The notes: generated from the sequence alone by a model not told the origin. A DNA stretch of 64,000 nt from Carboxylicivirga taeanensis (GCF_051851475.1 NZ_JBPUSJ010000004.1:372001-436000), one strand, 5' to 3'; numbered from the stretch's first letter, positions 24,918 to 34,626 are shown. Made by a program: numbers and translations.

Positions 24918-27900
24918 ATGATGAGAATAATTGCATTATTGCTTTTTGTCGTTTTTGCGCATAATATAACAGCGCAACAATCGCTCAAGTACCAATCAAA
25001 TAATAAGCTTTATGAAGACGGGATAGAGATGTATCGCCTCGGTAAGTATGGCTTAGCACGCATTCAGTTTAATCAGTACGTTAAGGAAGCTGGTAACAGC
25101 AGTTCTTCGCTCGTGGCCGAAGCTGCCTATCTGGAGCGTGTGTGTGCGCAGAAGCTTGAAAACGACGATATAGAGTATTTGTGGGAGAGCTACTTAATTG
25201 ATTATCCATACAGTAATCGTCTGAATTATGCCAAAATGCACCTAGGCGACTATTTTAAGGACAAAAAGAAATATAAGCAGGCCACCCGGTGGTATGAAAA
25301 GGTAAAAGCTTCAGCTTTGGATAAAGAAACCCAGGTTGACTTCTATTTTTCGTCTGGTTATGCCTATTTTATGATGGAGGATTATGATGCCGCCTTGGTG
25401 CGATTTAATAAGATAAGAGGCAGGGACCATAAATATACATCTTCCGTTCAGTACTATTATGCCCATATTCAGTACCAGAAAGGGAATTATGAAACCGCTT
25501 TAAAAGAATTTAAACAGCTGGAGAACGACCGTAACTTTAATAAAGTTATCCCGTTTTATATCGCCCAAATCTATTACTTAAAAGAGGATTATTCAGGAGC
25601 CATTAAATATGCCACACCTCTCACCGAATCGGGTACGCGGCAACGGCAGGCGGATATGCATCGTATCATCGCAGATTCTTACTATGCACAGAAAGACTAC
25701 AGGCAGTGTGTCGCTCACTATGAAAAAGTGATTCAGCTAAGCGATAAGCCCTTGCGAGAGGATTTTTACCACCTCGGGTTTGCCAATTACTTTTTGGGTA
25801 ACTATGAGGAGGCCATCAAAGGCTTATCAAAGGTTACTTCAGATGATGATGTGATGGCCCAGAATGCCTATTACCACTTGGGAGATTGTTATTTAAGAAA
25901 GGACGATAAAAAGCGGGCTCGGGTGGCTTTTGAAGCGGCTTCCAAAGTCGAGTTCGACAAAACCATTCAGGAGGATGCTCTCTTCAATTATATTAAGTTA
26001 AATTATGAGCTGGCGTTTTCGCCTTTCAATGAAATTATCAACTCCTTCTTACGGTTCATTGAGCTTTTCCCCGAAAGTGACAAGGTTGATGAAGCGTATG
26101 AGTATCTTGGTAAAGCTTTTTTAACCACCAAAAACTATCGCGAAGCATTGGCTTCAATGGAGAAAATTCAGAACAAAACCAGTAATGTTTATAAGGCAAT
26201 TCAGCGCGTGGCCTATTACCGAGGGCTGGAGTTGTTTACTGATTCCAGATTTGAAGAGGCGGTAGGCTTTTTTGATTACAGCCTGAAGTATGCAGGGTAT
26301 GATAAGGCCCTAAAAGTGGGCGCCTATTATTGGCGGGGCGAATCGTATTACAGGTTAGGAAATTACCCGAAAGCCATAATTGATTACAGAGAGTACATTT
26401 TTCAGCCGGGAGCCTATAATACCAAAGAGTTTCCGGTAGCACATTATAACATCGCCTATTCGTATTTCAAGCAAAAGGAATATACCGAAGCTTTAAGTTG
26501 GTTCAGGAAATTCAATAATTTGTCCGATGGGCGTGATCGTGTAATGCTAGGTGATGCTTACAACCGGACGGCCGATTGTTTTTATGTTAACCGGCAGTTT
26601 GCCCAGGCAATTGATATGTACGACAAAGCTTCGACCATTCCCGAAGGAGCACCCGATTATGCGCTGTTTCAGAAAGCGTTTTGTTTGGGGCTGATGAAGG
26701 AGTATAAGAAAAAGATTGATGTATTGGATAACATGGTGCGCAGGTATCCTGAATCGCCTTACGTGGATGATGCATTATACGAAACAGGGCGTTCTTATGT
26801 CGCTCTTAGTAATAATGATCAGGCCATCTATTATTATAAGTCCACCAAAGAGAAGTATCCAAAAGGGAGTTATGCCAAAAAGGCATTGCTTCAGTTGGGG
26901 TTGGTTTATTACAACAGTAACGATAATGATAACTCGCTGAAGTTTTATAAGCGGGTGGTAAATGAATATCCCGGCACCGACGAGGCTGAAGATGCACTAA
27001 TGGGCATCCGCAATATTTACATGGATAATAACGACCTCAATGGATACGTGAATTACACATCTTCACTGGGTGCTTTTGCGCAAGTTGGAGAGCGTGAGAA
27101 GGATAGCCTGACTTTCGTGTCTGCTGAGCGCTTTTATATGCAAAGTGATTGCGACAAAGCCATTGCTCACTTTAAGAATTACCTCACCCGCTTTCCGGAT
27201 GGTAAATTTGCCCTTAATGCGCATTTTTACAAGGCCGATTGTCAGTATAAAACAGGCGCCTACAATGATGCTTTGAGCTCGTTTGAGTATGTTGCCGGTC
27301 GCGAAAGAAGTTTGTTTACTGAGGAGGCTCTGATGCGTATGGGAGAGCTCAATTATCAGCAAGGCGCTTACCGAAAAGCCTACGATAGTTTTAGCCGACT
27401 GGAGTTAGAAGCCGAAATTGCAGCGAACCGGGTGGAGGCTAAGATTGGAAAAATGCGCTGCCTGGCGAAGATCGACCAGCCGCAACAATGTATCAATGCC
27501 GCTGAAAATTTGCTGGCTTCATCAAAAATTGCTGACGAAATTAAGCGCGAGGCCTATTTCAACATGGCAAATAGCTACCTGCTGTTAGGAGATAAGGAAC
27601 GCGCCTTTGAGAATTTTAAAGTGATTGCTGCTAACCCTAAAAGTGCCGAGGGGGCCGAAGCTAAATACCAGTTAGCGCAGATGCTTTATAACAATGGTGA
27701 TAAAGAGGCGGCTGAAAAAGAAATTTTTGATTACATAGATAAAGGAACATCACACCAATACTGGTTGGCCCGAAGCTTTATTTTGTTGGCCGAAATTTAC
27801 CACGATAGAGGCGAAACTTTTCAGGCTATACAATACCTGCAAAGCATCAGGGATAATTACGAAGGGGATGATGATATCAGTCAGCGTGTCGAAACCTATC

Positions 27901-27965
27901 TTAAAAGCTGGCAATCAGTAGAAGCAGCCGAAGAAACAGAAGCTGCAAATAACCTTAATGACTAA
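24918..27965 (+). CDS. exported TPR-repeat protein, 1015 residues
   Basis: A signal peptide (about 1-20, ending NITAQ) is followed by some 25 TPR helix pairs that fill the rest of the protein, for example YYHLGDCYLRKDDKKRARVAF and AYFNMANSYLLLGDKERAF. It is a periplasmic or surface-associated solenoid. Proteins of this size and layout often sit beside a barrel protein in Bacteroidetes, as here: the next gene, 95 bases downstream, encodes an outer-membrane barrel. The pair may be a scaffold and its outer-membrane anchor. Two consecutive ATG codons start the frame; either may be used. The function is unknown. Confidence 0.85.
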   Translation: MMRIIALLLFVVFAHNITAQQSLKYQSNNKLYEDGIEMYRLGKYGLARIQFNQYVKEAGNSSSSLVAEAAYLERVCAQKLENDDIEYLWESYLIDYPYSNRLNYAKMHLGDYFKDKKKYKQATRWYEKVKASALDKETQVDFYFSSGYAYFMMEDYDAALVRFNKIRGRDHKYTSSVQYYYAHIQYQKGNYETALKEFKQLENDRNFNKVIPFYIAQIYYLKEDYSGAIKYATPLTESGTRQRQADMHRIIADSYYAQKDYRQCVAHYEKVIQLSDKPLREDFYHLGFANYFLGNYEEAIKGLSKVTSDDDVMAQNAYYHLGDCYLRKDDKKRARVAFEAASKVEFDKTIQEDALFNYIKLNYELAFSPFNEIINSFLRFIELFPESDKVDEAYEYLGKAFLTTKNYREALASMEKIQNKTSNVYKAIQRVAYYRGLELFTDSRFEEAVGFFDYSLKYAGYDKALKVGAYYWRGESYYRLGNYPKAIIDYREYIFQPGAYNTKEFPVAHYNIAYSYFKQKEYTEALSWFRKFNNLSDGRDRVMLGDAYNRTADCFYVNRQFAQAIDMYDKASTIPEGAPDYALFQKAFCLGLMKEYKKKIDVLDNMVRRYPESPYVDDALYETGRSYVALSNNDQAIYYYKSTKEKYPKGSYAKKALLQLGLVYYNSNDNDNSLKFYKRVVNEYPGTDEAEDALMGIRNIYMDNNDLNGYVNYTSSLGAFAQVGEREKDSLTFVSAERFYMQSDCDKAIAHFKNYLTRFPDGKFALNAHFYKADCQYKTGAYNDALSSFEYVAGRERSLFTEEALMRMGELNYQQGAYRKAYDSFSRLELEAEIAANRVEAKIGKMRCLAKIDQPQQCINAAENLLASSKIADEIKREAYFNMANSYLLLGDKERAFENFKVIAANPKSAEGAEAKYQLAQMLYNNGDKEAAEKEIFDYIDKGTSHQYWLARSFILLAEIYHDRGETFQAIQYLQSIRDNYEGDDDISQRVETYLKSWQSVEAAEETEAANNLND

Positions 27966-28060
27966 TTTGATGTTTTAATCAGGCAATTATTCAATTTACT
28001 GATAACCTTCAAAGGAGGTAATTATAAACACGGGCATTGCGTAATTGAAAAAATAATTAG

Positions 28061-29818
28061 ATGAGATACATACAGATACTTACGGTTTGCATCGCTGTGG
28101 CCATTCTAGGTAAGAATGGCGTCGCAGCCCAGGAAAAAATTAATCAGGATGTAAAGGTGGTTAAGGAGTACAATCCAACTATTTCAGACGCCTACAAGGT
28201 CAACTATATGCCGGTACTTGCTGATTCAACGACTTTCAATCCTCGATTCAATTACCGCATTATTAGCACTTCAGTGACAACAGATTATCAGCCGGCCCCC
28301 ATTGCGCCGGCCCGAATCAATGCATCCCGTAAGGAATATTTGCACAAATCCTTTATTAAAGGAGGAGTTGGTAATTACAGCACTCTTTTGGCCGGTTTGG
28401 GTTTTAATGTGCTGGCTAACGAAAAGTTTGTTTTGGGGTTAAATGCCAACCATGTGAGTTCATTGGGTAACATAACTCTCGAAGATGATAATACCGTTGA
28501 TGCGCCATTTCATGATACTGATGTAAAGGCCAATTTCAAGCATTTTTTCGATGATAAAACGTTGCGGGTTGATATGGCCTTTGTGCATAATGTGTTTCAG
28601 TATTACGGCTACCAAACATTGACTGCCGATGGGGCTTATTGGCTGCCGGATGGTACATTGACATCTGGTGCTGGGTTTATTCCGGATGCCGATCAGCGCT
28701 TTTCCAATTTTACGACCAGTATTGGCTTAAGTAATAATGAAACCGATGATGGAAAAATGCAATATGATACCGAAGCAGGGTTCAGTGCGTTTGGCAACCT
28801 AACGGGTGTCAGTCAGTTAGGGTTTAAAGTGGGAGGACAGCTCTATCAGCCAATTAATAATTTGGGCTTTAATCTGGAAGGTGGTATTGAGAGTTACAAA
28901 ACATCCGTACCCGATTCGATTGGCCCCATGTATAGCTTTAATGATCGGTCGCAGCTGCTGTTGCGCCTCAATCCTTCGCTTAATTTTAATTTCGACCGGG
29001 CAAAACTTAAAGTGGGTATACAGATTGCAGGTCTCATCGATACCGAAGCGGATAAGTTTTATCTGACACCTGATGTCATGGGGGAGTTTACTGTTGTTGA
29101 GGGGATTGCTACTATTTATGGAGGCGTAAACGGACGGGTTCGTGCAAACGATTATACCAGCATGCTCAACGAAAATGCATTTGCCTCTGCTGATATTAAT
29201 GTCAGGTCGTCGGTCGTCGGTCTTAACCTTTTAGCGGGAATAAAGGGGAATTTTAGCGCCTCAACTTCATTTTCAGCGGGTCTGGAGTACGGCATTTTTA
29301 ACGACGAACATTTTTGGGTGAATAAAACCTACGCAACGCACACGCTCGCAGCCGACGCTGTAAGTGCCGAGCATTATTCCAATCAATTCGATGTGGTGTA
29401 TGATGATGGTGCACTGCTGACGGTTAAGGGCGCGCTCTTATATAAACCTAAACAGACCATGGAGTTTCTGTTTAGTGGTGCCTATTACGGCTGGAATCTG
29501 GATAGTGAACAAAAAGCCTGGCATCAACCCGAAGTGGAACTGGGCATTGAGTCGCACCTAAATGTCATTGATAACCTGTATGCTTCTGCCGGAATAAAAT
29601 ACCTTGGCGAACGTTGGGCTTATGACGTCACTCATGAGTCACAAATTAAAGAGCTAGAAGGGGTGGTTGACGTTAATGTTGGAGCCGAATACTATTTTAG
29701 CAAGCAATGGTCTTTTTGGGCTTCAATGAATAACATTGCTGTGGCCAAATACTATCAATGGAACGGGTATCCCATGCAGGGATTGAATGCGCGTGCAGGG
29801 ATAATTTTCTCCTTCTAA
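28061..29818 (+). CDS. outer-membrane beta-barrel protein (TonB-receptor-like)
   Basis: This 585-residue protein has a signal peptide (about 1-23, ending VAAQ) and a long run of amphipathic strands, such as FKVGGQLYQPINNLGFNLEGG, ending in a C-terminal aromatic strand (ARAGIIFSF), as outer-membrane barrels do. There is no TonB box or plug, so an active transport role is doubtful despite the usual database name. It is downstream of the large TPR gene. A perfect Shine-Dalgarno-like AAAGGAGGT lies at 28011-28019, but 42 bases before the ATG, so it probably does not set this start. Confidence 0.8.
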   Translation: MRYIQILTVCIAVAILGKNGVAAQEKINQDVKVVKEYNPTISDAYKVNYMPVLADSTTFNPRFNYRIISTSVTTDYQPAPIAPARINASRKEYLHKSFIKGGVGNYSTLLAGLGFNVLANEKFVLGLNANHVSSLGNITLEDDNTVDAPFHDTDVKANFKHFFDDKTLRVDMAFVHNVFQYYGYQTLTADGAYWLPDGTLTSGAGFIPDADQRFSNFTTSIGLSNNETDDGKMQYDTEAGFSAFGNLTGVSQLGFKVGGQLYQPINNLGFNLEGGIESYKTSVPDSIGPMYSFNDRSQLLLRLNPSLNFNFDRAKLKVGIQIAGLIDTEADKFYLTPDVMGEFTVVEGIATIYGGVNGRVRANDYTSMLNENAFASADINVRSSVVGLNLLAGIKGNFSASTSFSAGLEYGIFNDEHFWVNKTYATHTLAADAVSAEHYSNQFDVVYDDGALLTVKGALLYKPKQTMEFLFSGAYYGWNLDSEQKAWHQPEVELGIESHLNVIDNLYASAGIKYLGERWAYDVTHESQIKELEGVVDVNVGAEYYFSKQWSFWASMNNIAVAKYYQWNGYPMQGLNARAGIIFSF

Positions 29819-29860
29819 AAGCAATAAAAGCATAAAAAAATCACAACGAAATAAGGCGTA

Positions 29861-29898
29861 AAAATCATCATTTAAAGTCGGTTTAAATGATGATTTTT
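29861..29898 (+). terminator. rho-independent terminator after the barrel gene
   Basis: A perfect 16-bp stem with a GTCGG loop ends in T5. It separates the TPR-barrel unit from gyrB. Confidence 0.85.
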
Positions 29899-29900
29899 GT

Positions 29901-29908
29901 TATATTTG
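29901..29908 (+). promoter_or_regulatory. -7 box for gyrB
   Basis: TATATTTG matches TAnnTTTG immediately after the preceding terminator. The transcript start would be near 29914, giving a leader of about 67 bases. No good -33 box is seen. Confidence 0.5.
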
Positions 29909-29928
29909 TAAGTCCTTCAAAGAGGAGG

Positions 29929-29979
29929 ATGAGATTAGCCGGTTTAGCCGGTTTTTTTACGCTTTTCAAAAGAATTTAA
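29929..29979 (+). CDS. possible 16-codon leader ORF before gyrB
   Basis: The ORF encodes MRLAGLAGFFTLFKRI and stops one base before the gyrB ATG. A strong AGAGGAGG sits directly against its ATG, which is closer than ideal. A weak hairpin (29937-29942 with 29948-29953, CCGG core) followed by T5 overlaps it. It may be a leader peptide or coincidence. Confidence 0.3.
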   Translation: MRLAGLAGFFTLFKRI

Positions 29980-29980
29980 G

Positions 29981-31945
29981 ATGAGTGATCAGGTAAATGA
30001 AAATGTAAATAAACAAGGCGATTATAGCGCCAACAGTATTACTGTATTAGAGGGACTGGAAGCAGTGCGTAAGCGCCCGGCCATGTACATCGGTGATATT
30101 GGTGAGAAAGGATTACATCACTTGGTCTACGAGGTGGTTGATAACTCTATCGATGAAGCTTTGGCTGGCCATTGTGATTCAATTGAAGTGATAATTCATC
30201 AGGATGATTCAATTACAGTAAGTGATAATGGTCGTGGTATTCCAACTGATTTTCATGAGAAAGAAGGAAAATCAGCATTGGAAGTGGTAATGACAGTGCT
30301 GCACGCCGGTGGTAAGTTCGATAAAGATTCTTATAAAGTATCGGGTGGTCTGCACGGTGTGGGTGTTTCCTGTGTGAACGCTTTGTCAATCATGCTGAAG
30401 GCCGAAGTGCATCGAGGTGGAAAAATTTACACCCAGGAGTATTCCATTGGTAAGCCCGTAACTGATATTATTGAGGTAGGTACGACTGACCGAACCGGAA
30501 CAATTGTGACTTTTAAGCCCGATGAATCGATATTTAATTCAACCACTTACAAGTATTCGATTCTGGCAAACCGCCTGAGGGAGCTTGCTTTTCTAAATAA
30601 AGGAATCAAAATCAGGTTGATTGATGAGCGTGAGACTGGGGAAGATGAGCAGTTCAAGACTGAAGAGTTTTTCTCAGAGCGAGGTCTTGAAGAATTCGTT
30701 CATTTCATTGATGAATCACGTGAAAAACTCATCGATAAAGCCATCCATATTTCGACAGAGAAGAATGATATTCCTGTTGAAATTGCGATTCTTTACAATA
30801 CATCGTTCGCCGAGAATATTTATTCTTACGTAAATAACATTAACACCATCGAAGGTGGAACGCATTTAACTGGTTTTAGAAGGGGCTTGACGCGTACGTT
30901 GAAGACTTTCGCCGAAAAATCAGGCATGCTGAGCAAGCTTAAATTCGATATTAATGGCGATGATTTCCGCGAAGGCCTAACTGCAGTTATTTCGGTTAAG
31001 GTGGCTGAGCCGCAGTTCGAAGGCCAGACAAAAACTAAACTTGGTAATAGTGAGGTGAGCCTGTCTGTTGACCAGGCGGTGAGTACCATGCTAACCAATT
31101 ACCTTGAGGAAAATCCTAAGGATGCCAAAGATATCGTCAATAAAGTTATTTTGGCTGCTCAGGCCAGGCATGCGGCGCGCAAAGCACGTGAGTTGGTGCA
31201 GCGTAAGAGTGTGTTGAGTGGTGGAGGTCTGCCTGGTAAGCTGGCTGACTGTTCTGATAAAGATCCAGCACACTGTGAGGTGTTCCTTGTCGAGGGAGAC
31301 TCGGCGGGTGGTACTGCCAAGCAAGGCCGCGACCGTCGGTTCCAGGCTATTTTACCGCTGCGAGGTAAGATTTTGAATGTGGAGAAGGCGCTCCAGCACA
31401 AAGTGTTTGAGAACGACGAGATTAAGAATATATTTACAGCTCTGGGTGTAACAATTGGTACCGAGGAGGACAGTAAGGCACTTAATCTGGAAAAATTGAG
31501 GTACCATAAGATTGTAATCATGTGTGATGCCGATGTGGATGGTAGCCACATTGCAACGCTTATCATGACCTTCTTCTTCAGGTATATGAAGTCTTTAATT
31601 GAAAATGGATACCTCTACATTGCCACACCTCCTTTGTATTTAATCAGACGAGGTCAAAAACAGACTTATTGCTGGAATGAAGAGCAACGCATGCGATTAG
31701 TTGAAGAGTGGGGTGGAGGAAAAGAGAGTGCCTTGCATATTCAGCGCTACAAAGGTCTTGGAGAGATGAACGCCGAGCAGCTTTGGGAAACAACCATGAA
31801 TCCAGAAGAGCGAACACTGCGCCAGGTAACTATTGAAAGTGCCACCGAAGCCGACCGCGTTTTCTCAATGCTGATGGGTGACGATGTACCACCGCGCAGA
31901 GAGTTTATTGAACAAAATGCCACTTACGCAAATATTGATGCATAG
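29981..31945 (+). CDS. gyrB: DNA gyrase subunit B
   Basis: This 654-residue ATPase subunit of gyrase introduces negative supercoils. The GHKL ATP site is seen in VDNSIDEALAG, DNGRGIP and GGLHGVGVS (residues about 45-125). The transducer domain follows, then the TOPRIM domain with EGDSAGG (Glu438) and the metal-binding DADVDGSHI. The C-terminal tail ends with the usual HIQRYKGLGEMN...LWETTM. Length is typical for Bacteroidetes. A one-base gap separates it from the possible leader ORF; its own ribosome site is weak. Confidence 0.97.
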   Translation: MSDQVNENVNKQGDYSANSITVLEGLEAVRKRPAMYIGDIGEKGLHHLVYEVVDNSIDEALAGHCDSIEVIIHQDDSITVSDNGRGIPTDFHEKEGKSALEVVMTVLHAGGKFDKDSYKVSGGLHGVGVSCVNALSIMLKAEVHRGGKIYTQEYSIGKPVTDIIEVGTTDRTGTIVTFKPDESIFNSTTYKYSILANRLRELAFLNKGIKIRLIDERETGEDEQFKTEEFFSERGLEEFVHFIDESREKLIDKAIHISTEKNDIPVEIAILYNTSFAENIYSYVNNINTIEGGTHLTGFRRGLTRTLKTFAEKSGMLSKLKFDINGDDFREGLTAVISVKVAEPQFEGQTKTKLGNSEVSLSVDQAVSTMLTNYLEENPKDAKDIVNKVILAAQARHAARKARELVQRKSVLSGGGLPGKLADCSDKDPAHCEVFLVEGDSAGGTAKQGRDRRFQAILPLRGKILNVEKALQHKVFENDEIKNIFTALGVTIGTEEDSKALNLEKLRYHKIVIMCDADVDGSHIATLIMTFFFRYMKSLIENGYLYIATPPLYLIRRGQKQTYCWNEEQRMRLVEEWGGGKESALHIQRYKGLGEMNAEQLWETTMNPEERTLRQVTIESATEADRVFSMLMGDDVPPRREFIEQNATYANIDA

Positions 31946-31968
31946 TACAGTGGATTAGATAAAATTTA

Positions 31969-32003
31969 AAAAAGGGAGCTTGCTTGATTGCAGCTCCCTT
32001 TTT
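31969..32003. terminator. bidirectional terminator between gyrB and dapF
   Basis: The 10-bp stem AAAGGGAGCT / AGCTCCCTTT has an 11-base loop, with A and T runs on both sides. It serves both convergent genes. Confidence 0.85.
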
Positions 32004-32022
32004 AGTTAGAAATTTTTATCGC

Positions 32023-32811
32023 TTAAATGTCAATGAAACCTTCAAATACAAAGGTGGCCGGTCCTTCGAGCCATATATTTTTATAGCCGCCTTCGGCTGT
32101 TGCAGAAAATGAAACCTTAAGATTTCCGCCGAGTACTTCTATGGCAAATTCATTATAGTCAGGCTTTTTAATGTGTGCTGCTAAAGAACATGCCACAACC
32201 CCTGTTCCGCAAGCCAAAGTTTCGTCTTCTACTCCCCGTTCATAGGTTCTTACTTTAATTTGGTTACCTTCTTTAAAATGCACAAAATTAACGTTTGTGC
32301 CGTCTGGGGCGTAGTGATCGGAATAACGAATCTTTTGACCTTCCTCATACACATTCACTGCATCAACGTCATCGACAAAACTAACGTGGTGAGGCGAGCC
32401 GGTGTTCAAAAATGTGTATTCACTGCTGGTGTGAATTTCCTCCACATCAATCATCTTTAAATTTACAATTCCATCAGAATAGGACGCGCGATGCTCTCCA
32501 TCAATGGCCATAAAAGTAAAATCGTTGGGGTTTGACACAGCTCCTATATGAACAGCAAAAGCAGCAATGCACCGGCCACCATTGCCGCACATCGATGCTT
32601 CCTTACCATCGCTGTTGAAATAGCGCATGGTAAAGTCGAGAGAGGGATGACTCTCCAACAGCATTAAGCCATCACCACCAATGCCAAAGCGTCTGTCGCA
32701 TAAGTTTTGGACTATATCGTGTCGGTCGCCATCAAATAGTTTTTGGCGATTGTCAATTATTACAAAATCATTTCCGGCGCCCTGGTATTTATGGAATTTA
32801 ATTTTTGTCAT
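32023..32811 (-). CDS. dapF: diaminopimelate epimerase
   Basis: This 262-residue, cofactor-free racemase converts LL- to meso-diaminopimelate for peptidoglycan and lysine. The two catalytic cysteines are Cys75 (SMCGNGGRC) and Cys201 (LACGTGVVAC). The substrate-binding GAGNDFV and the ERGVEDET segment are intact. Length is normal. It is convergent with gyrB. A LL-diaminopimelate aminotransferase (dapL), often its partner in this phylum, is not adjacent. Confidence 0.97.
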   Translation of the reverse strand: MTKIKFHKYQGAGNDFVIIDNRQKLFDGDRHDIVQNLCDRRFGIGGDGLMLLESHPSLDFTMRYFNSDGKEASMCGNGGRCIAAFAVHIGAVSNPNDFTFMAIDGEHRASYSDGIVNLKMIDVEEIHTSSEYTFLNTGSPHHVSFVDDVDAVNVYEEGQKIRYSDHYAPDGTNVNFVHFKEGNQIKVRTYERGVEDETLACGTGVVACSLAAHIKKPDYNEFAIEVLGGNLKVSFSATAEGGYKNIWLEGPATFVFEGFIDI

Positions 32812-32865
32812 TGCGGGATTGTGCTTTATTCATTAAACAAAAGACAAAACGTCGTGTTTTGCTTA

Positions 32866-32873
32866 CAAAAATA
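32866..32873 (-). promoter_or_regulatory. -7 box for dapF
   Basis: The minus strand reads TATTTTTG. A CAAAAC..GTTTTG hairpin (32835-32851) lies in the leader between it and the ATG. Confidence 0.4.
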
Positions 32874-33069
32874 CGCTGATATGGCAGAAAAACCTTAATG
32901 TTAGGCAAAAAAACGTTAAGGGCTAGTTAAAGTTGGTCACCGGACTAATTTTTGATGTTCCAGTTTTCGTACCTTAGGCTATTAAGGTATAATATTTGTT
33001 AAATATGCATGGTTCGACAGGACTATTGCATTATAAAAATCTAACAGTAACTTTAAAAAGGTAAGACAT

Positions 33070-34545
33070 ATGAATACAAAAAAAGTATTTTACACATTTG
33101 CCATTGCAGTGATTAGTGCAGTTACAGGTGTTTATGTGTACTCACATTTTGAAAATAGTGAACCAAAAGTTATTACAATTAGGGAGGAAGTGCCTGCAAT
33201 AGGGCAATTTACTTCGAATACAGTTCAGGCGGCATTACCCGATTTAACAACTGCAGCAGAAAGGAGTGTTCATGCGGTAGTTCATGTTAAAACCAGAAGT
33301 ACAGGAAAGGATTACTACTCCGGAAATCCCTTTTACGATTTCTTCTTTGGTCCCGGAAGTGGTTATCGTCAGCAGCCTCAGCCAGTATTAGGAGCCGGTT
33401 CGGGGGTGATTCTAACAACCGACGGATACATTGTAACCAATAACCACGTGATTGATAATGCTGATGAAATTGAGGTGACTCTTAATGATAAGCGTACCTT
33501 TTCGGCCACTTTGGTTGGGGCCGACCCAACATCAGACATTGCTTTGATTAAAATAGAAGCCGATGATCTGCCGTTTGTGCCTTATGGTAATTCCGATGAG
33601 TTGAAAGTAGGCGAATGGGTATTGGCCGTCGGTAATCCGTTTAATTTAACATCAACTGTTACAGCTGGCATTGTTAGTGCCAAGGCTCGAAGTATAAATA
33701 TTATCGCTAATAGGAATCAGACTTTGGGCGTCGAATCATTTATCCAAACAGACGCTGCTGTTAATCCCGGTAATAGCGGCGGCGCATTGGTTAATCAGCG
33801 GGGCGAATTGGTTGGCATCAATACTGCTATTGCCTCGCGCACTGGGTCTTTTAGTGGCTATTCTTTTGCTGTGCCTGTAACAATTGCCAAAAAAGTTGTG
33901 GCTGATTTGATGGAATTTGGAGAGGTGCAAAGAGGACTTCTTGGGGTAAGTATCATTGAGGTCAGTGATGTGCCTGAAGAGCTTTCCGATGAGTTAGGTG
34001 TGAAAATCGAAAAGATAGAGGGCGTTTTTGTGGGAAGTGTTGCTCCTAATGGCGGTGCAGCTGAGGCTGGCGTTAAGGCCGGTGATATCATTCTTCAGGT
34101 GAATGGAGAGGATGTGAATTCGGTTCCCGAGCTTCAGGAGAGAGTGAGTATGCACCGCCCTGGAGAAAAGGTAAATATTATTGTGTTACGTGATGGAAAA
34201 CAGAAACCTTTTGAAGTAACTTTACGTAATATACAGGGAACAACCGGTATTATATCTTCCGATAAGTTTGATGAAACCCTTGGTGCTACGCTGGAGACTG
34301 TCTCAGTCAACGACTTAAGGCGTCTTGGAGTGCGTTATGGCATACAAGTTGCAGACGTTGGTAATGGAAGTTTAAGCCAGAGTGGTGTTAAAGATGGATA
34401 CATCATTACGAAAGTAAACGATGTACCTATTAAAAATATTGAAGATTTTAAGGCAGAAGTAGCTAAAGCGAAAGACGGACTCTTCCTGACTGGAATTTAT
34501 CCAAATGGTCGGGTTGTTTACTATGCAGTGAATCTGAACGATTAA
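33070..34545 (+). CDS. HtrA/Deg-family periplasmic serine protease
   Basis: This 491-residue DegP/DegQ-like protease and chaperone clears misfolded envelope proteins. A signal anchor (about 5-25) precedes the trypsin-like domain with the catalytic triad His126 (TNNHV), Asp156 (SDIAL) and Ser236 (GNSGGAL). Two PDZ domains follow: about 290-375, with GVFVGSVAPNGGAAEAGVKAGD, and a divergent second one about 405-490. This is the trimer- or cage-forming architecture. The 258-base upstream region contains an imperfect inverted repeat (32893-32902 with 32912-32921) that could be an operator. rpoD follows 81 bases downstream with its own promoter. Confidence 0.94.
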   Translation: MNTKKVFYTFAIAVISAVTGVYVYSHFENSEPKVITIREEVPAIGQFTSNTVQAALPDLTTAAERSVHAVVHVKTRSTGKDYYSGNPFYDFFFGPGSGYRQQPQPVLGAGSGVILTTDGYIVTNNHVIDNADEIEVTLNDKRTFSATLVGADPTSDIALIKIEADDLPFVPYGNSDELKVGEWVLAVGNPFNLTSTVTAGIVSAKARSINIIANRNQTLGVESFIQTDAAVNPGNSGGALVNQRGELVGINTAIASRTGSFSGYSFAVPVTIAKKVVADLMEFGEVQRGLLGVSIIEVSDVPEELSDELGVKIEKIEGVFVGSVAPNGGAAEAGVKAGDIILQVNGEDVNSVPELQERVSMHRPGEKVNIIVLRDGKQKPFEVTLRNIQGTTGIISSDKFDETLGATLETVSVNDLRRLGVRYGIQVADVGNGSLSQSGVKDGYIITKVNDVPIKNIEDFKAEVAKAKDGLFLTGIYPNGRVVYYAVNLND

Positions 34546-34574
34546 AATGTTTTCCGGCTATTAGGCACGAAAGG

Positions 34575-34605
34575 TTGGAAAAATAAGGAAATTGTAGTAC
34601 TTTTG
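34575..34605 (+). promoter_or_regulatory. promoter of rpoD
   Basis: TTG (34575-34577), a 20-base spacer and TACTTTTG (34598-34605) are a near-ideal Bacteroidetes promoter. The start would be about 34612, 15 bases before ATG 34627. Confidence 0.7.
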
Positions 34606-34626
34606 TGCCGGATTTTTATAAGGAAT

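Noticed and set aside
31159..31566. 135-codon frame antisense to gyrB
   Set aside because: It mirrors the constrained gyrB coding sequence; no domain, promoter or start site supports it.
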